From positions 1 through 64,000 of the forward strand of contig NZ_JAYGIN010000025.1 of NCBI RefSeq assembly GCF_034931005.1: a stretch of DNA of 64,000 nt, given 5' to 3'. Every line of letters starts with the position of its first letter. Positions within the stretch are counted from its first letter, which is position 1. The notes under the pieces were generated by a model, which made no database searches, was not told the DNA's origin, and saw only the letters and a list, made by a program, of their open reading frames with translations. This DNA comes from Arcicella sp034931005 (GTDB lineage: Bacteria > Bacteroidota > Bacteroidia > Cytophagales > Spirosomataceae). Of the stretch, positions 60,562 to 64,000 are shown piece after piece. Position numbers and translations under genes: made by a program.

Positions 60562-62046
60562 CTACAATTTATCCGCAATTCCTCTATCATTCGACAATCT
60601 TGGTACTTTATTTTGACCACCTAATTTCCCTTCACTCCTCATATAATTAATAAAAGAATCTCTTTGTAATGATTTAATTTTCAAGGGTCTAAGAATATTC
60701 CCTGTCATTAAATCATCATAATAGACATTCAATTCTGCTAATTTTTGATTGAGGTCTTGGGCGAAATTTTCCATATTTTGGGGTTCTCTTGAAAACTCAA
60801 TTAACCACTCATGATAGGGTAATCCGCCTTCTGGTGGGCTTACTTGCGGGGCAACGGTAAACTCAACCAATTCTACTTCGGGATGACGTTGCATAGCAAA
60901 CTGCATCGCTTTTTCAACTTCCTCTCCTATTACGTGTTCACCAAAAGCGGAAATAAAATGCTTAATTCTACCCGAAACCACGATACGATACGGATTTAAA
61001 GAGACAAATTTTACGGTATCACCAATAGAATAACCCCAAAGCCCAGCGTTGGTATTCATCACTACGGCATAATTGACACCTAATTGTACTTCTCCAATAT
61101 GTAAACGTCGAGGATTGGGCTTGAAATAATCTTCTACGGGAATAAACTCATAGAAAATTCCCGAATTTAAAAGCATCAAAAGACCTTCTTCTGTTTGAGA
61201 ATCTTGGTAGGCAATAAATCCTTCGGAAGCGGGATAAGTTTCGATAGAATCTATTTTATAACCAATTGATTCATAAAGCTTTGCACGATATGGTTCAAAA
61301 TTCACGCCACCATATACAAACAATGAAAACTCTGGAAAAACGTCTTTAATTTTCTTCCCAGTACGAGCTTGAATTCTATCAAAATACATCTGTACCCAAG
61401 GTGGAATTCCAGAAATTAAAGACATCGGTTTGTCGATGGTTTCATCTATGATTTTTTCAAGTTTTGTTTCCCAATCTTCAATACAATTCGTCTCATAACT
61501 TGGCATTTGGTTACTCCGCAAATAACTCGGTACATGGTGATTGACAATACCCGAAAGTCGCCCCGTGAAAATGCCATTCTTTTTGTGCATTTCGGGAGAA
61601 CCCGACAAGAAAATGAGGTTTTTATCTAAGAATTTGGAGTTGCCCGTTTCGTGTACATAACTCAACAAAGCATCTCTTGCTCCGTTGATATGGAAACCAA
61701 TGGATTCTTGAGAGATTGGAATATATTTTACTCCCGAAGTTGTACCCGAAGTTTTGGCAAAATAGAGCGGTTTTCCTTTCCAGAGAATATCAGGTTCACC
61801 AGCGACTACTTTTTCAATATACGGTTTTAGATTTTCATAATCCTGAACGGCAACTGACTGCTTAAAATCTTGATAATCAGAAATTTGACTAAATTTATTA
61901 TCTTTTCCAAAAAGCGTATATGAAGCGTCAGAAACCAACGATTTCATCAAAGAAAGTTGCGTTTCGACAGCACGTTGTTCCCATTTTCGGCGATTATTTA
62001 CTACGAAAGAGGCAAAAGGTTTAGCGAGTATTGAACGGAAAGACAT
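60562..62046 (-). CDS. GH3 auxin-responsive-promoter family protein (acyl-adenylate enzyme)
   Basis: A 494-residue protein of the plant-named GH3 family, part of the ANL adenylating enzymes. The ATP-binding loop YFAKTSGTTSGVKYIPISQ is at about 111-129, with later family blocks YPASEGFIAYQDS, GLWGYSIGDTVKF and HVIGEEVEKAMQFA. Plant GH3 enzymes join amino acids to jasmonate or auxin; the bacterial members are common in Bacteroidota, and their acyl and amine substrates are unknown. No signal peptide. It lies between an exported protein gene and an orphan HigA gene, with no clear operon partner. Confidence 0.9.
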   Translation of the reverse strand: MSFRSILAKPFASFVVNNRRKWEQRAVETQLSLMKSLVSDASYTLFGKDNKFSQISDYQDFKQSVAVQDYENLKPYIEKVVAGEPDILWKGKPLYFAKTSGTTSGVKYIPISQESIGFHINGARDALLSYVHETGNSKFLDKNLIFLSGSPEMHKKNGIFTGRLSGIVNHHVPSYLRSNQMPSYETNCIEDWETKLEKIIDETIDKPMSLISGIPPWVQMYFDRIQARTGKKIKDVFPEFSLFVYGGVNFEPYRAKLYESIGYKIDSIETYPASEGFIAYQDSQTEEGLLMLLNSGIFYEFIPVEDYFKPNPRRLHIGEVQLGVNYAVVMNTNAGLWGYSIGDTVKFVSLNPYRIVVSGRIKHFISAFGEHVIGEEVEKAMQFAMQRHPEVELVEFTVAPQVSPPEGGLPYHEWLIEFSREPQNMENFAQDLNQKLAELNVYYDDLMTGNILRPLKIKSLQRDSFINYMRSEGKLGGQNKVPRLSNDRGIADKL

Positions 62047-62101
62047 TTTTGGAGTGTGGAGTTTTGAGCGGATGACGCTTCGTTTTCAAGTACGGAGTGA
62101 T

Positions 62102-62428
62102 TTAAACCATTTCAGCCATCAAAGGGCGTTCCCATAGATGAATAATATTTTGACGTTGAACGGTCTTTTCAGCTTCAAATAAATCATAATTTCTTTGAAC
62201 ATTTAGCCAAAATTTTGCAGTTGTTCCAAATGATTCTGAAAGCCTAATAGCCATTTCAGGGCTGATTCCATGATGCCCGTTCAGCACAGCAGAAAGTGTC
62301 TTGCGGGTAATACCCAAAGCCTTTGCAACTTCTTCAATGGTAATATTTTTACCTTCTGCACGTAAGCCTTCTATATTTTCTCTGATTAGTATACCTGGAT
62401 GTGCAGGTTTCATTCCTCTTTTTAGCAT
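62102..62428 (-). CDS. higA: HigA-type antitoxin without a HigB partner
   Basis: A 108-residue Xre protein. It has the HigA start MKPAHPGILIRENI (after five extra residues), the HTH around 33-70 (ITIEEVAKALGITRKTLSAVLNGHHG) and the C-terminal block ISPEMAIRLSESFGTTAKFWLNVQRNYDL, which is diagnostic of HigA. HigA normally neutralises the mRNA-cutting HigB encoded just upstream. Here the 137 bases upstream hold only a promoter element and an inverted repeat, and no HigB-sized ORF is near. It is an orphan antitoxin, perhaps a free regulator or an anti-addiction relic. Confidence 0.92.
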   Translation of the reverse strand: MLKRGMKPAHPGILIRENIEGLRAEGKNITIEEVAKALGITRKTLSAVLNGHHGISPEMAIRLSESFGTTAKFWLNVQRNYDLFEAEKTVQRQNIIHLWERPLMAEMV

Positions 62429-62441
62429 GATTTTATTTTTA

Positions 62442-62449
62442 CAAATGTA
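62442..62449 (-). promoter_or_regulatory. TAnnTTTG promoter element for higA
   Basis: The minus strand reads TACATTTG, exact consensus, 13 nt before the ATG at 62428. Confidence 0.55.
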
Positions 62450-62487
62450 ATAAAATTTATGCTTCTTCTATAATTTATACGGGTTAG

Positions 62488-62521
62488 AACGCTGGCAGGA
62501 TTTTGGAACCCTGCCAGCGTT
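62488..62521. repeat. Inverted repeat aacgctggcagg
   Basis: Perfect 12-bp arms at 62488-62499 and 62510-62521, with GC-rich arms in an AT-rich gap. It falls between rnhB and higA. Confidence 0.8.
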
Positions 62522-62565
62522 AATCAGACAAATGAATCCCTATATAAATCATAATAGAACCAATT

Positions 62566-63144
62566 TTATCGCTCAAATCTAAACGTCAACCGATGATGAA
62601 CTGTTACGCCAAATTCTTTAATAGCTTGACGATGTTTCACCGTTGGATAACCTGCATTTTGTTGCCAACCATATTCTGGAAATGCTTTGGAGAGATTTTC
62701 CATCAAATCATCTCGATACGTTTTTGCCAAAATGGAAGCTGCCGCAATTGACATAAATTTGCTATCACCCTTCACAATACAAGTATGCGGAATGAGTGGA
62801 TAAACGGGAAAACGATTGCCATCAATCAACAAATGTTCGGGGCGAATTTTGAGTTTATCAATCGCCAAGTGCATGGCTTTCATGCTGGCTTTCAGGATAT
62901 TAATTTCATCAATTTCTTGATTAGAAATTGATGAAATTTCATACGCAAGAGCATCACGGATAATATCAACCCGCAGAATTTCTCGCTGTTTTTTGGTCAA
63001 TTGTTTTGAATCATTTAATAATTCGTGTTCATAATATTTTGGTAAAATCACCGCTGCTGCTACTACTGGACCTGCTAAGCAACCTCTTCCTGCTTCATCT
63101 AATCCTGCTTCGAGGTAGGCTTCATTATAAAAACTTTTTAACAT
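62566..63144 (-). CDS. rnhB: Ribonuclease HII
   Basis: Removes RNA from RNA-DNA hybrids and single ribonucleotides from DNA. The 192-residue protein starts with the catalytic block AGLDEAGRGCLAGPVVAAAVIL (Asp16, Glu17) and contains LLIDGNRF (third acidic residue) and KGDSKFMSIAAASILAKTYRD. The C-terminus is short, as in other bacterial RnhB. An exact TAnnTTTG element (63207-63214) lies 62 nt upstream. It is divergent from the OmpA/PorE-like gene. Confidence 0.96.
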   Translation of the reverse strand: MLKSFYNEAYLEAGLDEAGRGCLAGPVVAAAVILPKYYEHELLNDSKQLTKKQREILRVDIIRDALAYEISSISNQEIDEINILKASMKAMHLAIDKLKIRPEHLLIDGNRFPVYPLIPHTCIVKGDSKFMSIAAASILAKTYRDDLMENLSKAFPEYGWQQNAGYPTVKHRQAIKEFGVTVHHRLTFRFER

Positions 63145-63206
63145 ATTTTCTTTTTTGAGATTTCAACTTCAGTAATACAATTACAAATTCTAACTTTATC
63201 ATCGCA

Positions 63207-63214
63207 CAAAACTA
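63207..63214 (-). promoter_or_regulatory. TAnnTTTG promoter element for rnhB
   Basis: The minus strand reads TAGTTTTG, exact consensus, 62 nt before the ATG at 63144. Confidence 0.55.
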
Positions 63215-63271
63215 CTAATTAGCTTTTTTTCAGACATTTACAGAATATATTTATCCATAACAAAAGTTAAT

Positions 63272-63288
63272 TTGGCATGATTTATGCT
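63272..63288 (+). promoter_or_regulatory. Sigma-54 (-24/-12) promoter match
   Basis: TTGGCATGATTTATGCT matches the RpoN consensus YTGGCACGrNNNTTGCW at all but two positions. GG (63274-63275) and GC (63286-63287) are separated by the required 10 bp. It lies about 148 nt before the ATG at 63436. This window also encodes an NtrC-type activator. Confidence 0.55.
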
Positions 63289-63435
63289 ATTAAATTGATG
63301 AATAATGTAGTTTTATTCAATCATTTCCGCTTAAAATACCCATCAAAAATCCTTACTGATAATTATAATTTTTACGACGATGCGTTTATGGAACGAACTT
63401 TGTCAGAATATATAAGGACTTAAGATACTAACACG

Positions 63436-64000
63436 ATGCCTAAGTTAAGAAAAATTGGACTTACCCTCACGTTGGCGACTGCTCTTTTGAGTAATGTTTC
63501 TGCCCAACAAACCAATCCGTTGTTGAGTGACGCTATTCGTCATTTTGATTTACGGAGTTATCCGACTGCCATTCAAAAATTTGAGCAGGTACTAAAAGAC
63601 GGTTCCGCAAATTTATCTGAAAACGATAAACTATCGGTACTTTTAAAATTAGCTACCAGTTATAAGCAAGCGAAAGACGGCTCTAATGCAGAACGTGTAT
63701 TTCGTCAAGTTTTTGCATCGACGGGAGATTTAATAGGGGAAAATGCCAAATCTTATCTTCAATTTGCTCAAGTATTAGCAGACAATGGTAAATTTAAAGA
63801 ATCTCAAGATTTTTTAGATAAATACAGTGCATCTCAAGTTGTTGAAAGTCAAAATGCACAATCTTTTAAATCAACTTCAAGTAATGCCAAAATATCTCAA
63901 GATGTAAGTGCTTTGACTAATGGAAAAGGTAAGTATAAGGTTGATTTTTTAGACTTCAATACTTCCAATCCAGAATTTAGTCCAATGTATTACCGTGACG
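63436..64000 (+). CDS. OmpA/PorE-like exported TPR protein (5' part, cut by window end)
   Basis: 188 codons are visible and the frame is still open at the window edge. It has a signal peptide (MPKLRKIGLTLTLATALLSNVSAQ), then TPR-like helices (SDAIRHFDLRSYPTAIQKFE, LLKLATSYKQAKDGSNAERV, QFAQVLADNGKFKESQDFL) and the start of a beta-propeller-like segment (KYKVDFLDFNTSNPEFSPMY). This order is typical of OmpA-family proteins of the PorE type, which end in a peptidoglycan-binding OmpA domain and support type IX secretion or gliding in Bacteroidota. The OmpA domain itself is beyond the window. A sigma-54 promoter match lies upstream. Confidence 0.65.
   Translation, partial: MPKLRKIGLTLTLATALLSNVSAQQTNPLLSDAIRHFDLRSYPTAIQKFEQVLKDGSANLSENDKLSVLLKLATSYKQAKDGSNAERVFRQVFASTGDLIGENAKSYLQFAQVLADNGKFKESQDFLDKYSASQVVESQNAQSFKSTSSNAKISQDVSALTNGKGKYKVDFLDFNTSNPEFSPMYYRD

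Overview
The window reads as an ordinary chromosomal segment of a low-GC Bacteroidota, most likely a member of the Cytophagales (Flectobacillus/Arcicella/Emticicia-like). The taxon is an inference. It rests on the AT-rich composition, the general lack of Shine-Dalgarno sequences, repeated TAnnTTTG promoter elements just upstream of genes, and family content typical of that phylum (DUF1800, DUF349, LVIVD lipoprotein, NagZ/beta-lactamase fusion, metzincin with SIMDY Met-turn, SNF2 ATPases, bacterial GH3-type enzyme). I see no rRNA, tRNA, CRISPR array, transposase, integrase or phage gene.

Layout. 1-9.8 kb: prfA, two small lipoproteins, an esterase with a Cys nucleophile, a PBP4-type D,D-carboxypeptidase, a PaaE-like ferredoxin reductase with a small monooxygenase-fold protein, and a large NagZ/beta-lactamase fusion. 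10-16.8 kb: a secreted metzincin, then a six-gene leftward operon headed by an ECF sigma factor and a putative anti-sigma factor, followed by two Cys-bearing lipoproteins, an LVIVD propeller lipoprotein and a small outer-membrane-type protein. 17-31.8 kb: gatB, a TlpA-like thioredoxin, a four-helix-bundle protein, proC, a MerC-like protein behind an operator-like palindrome, DUF1800, DUF349, a beta-CASP nuclease, an AraC regulator, hisH and three beta-oxidation-type genes. 31.9-45.6 kb: an orphan histidine kinase, a TMTC-like membrane TPR protein, an NtrB/NtrC-type pair, an SNF2 ATPase, kup, an isolated nuoD and a RelE-type toxin-antitoxin pair. 45.7-64 kb: an ABC-F ATPase, a Dabb protein, ComEC, a second SNF2 ATPase with two SWIM zinc fingers, lon, a candidate GNAT/Xre toxin-antitoxin pair, a 2OG oxygenase, a GH3-type enzyme, an orphan HigA, rnhB, and the 5' end of an OmpA/PorE-like gene behind a good sigma-54 promoter match.

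Two themes stand out. First, the gaps between genes carry several families of long inverted repeats. They sit at eight of the nine convergent gene junctions and repeatedly run up to, or supply, the stop codons of the flanking genes. Second, small regulatory or defence-like modules are scattered between housekeeping genes: the toxin-antitoxin pairs, the ECF operon, the MerC operator and the sigma-54 promoter. The least-described module is the AT-rich GNAT-like/Xre pair at 57.3-58.3 kb. Nothing in the window is an obvious large novel defence island, and I do not claim one.
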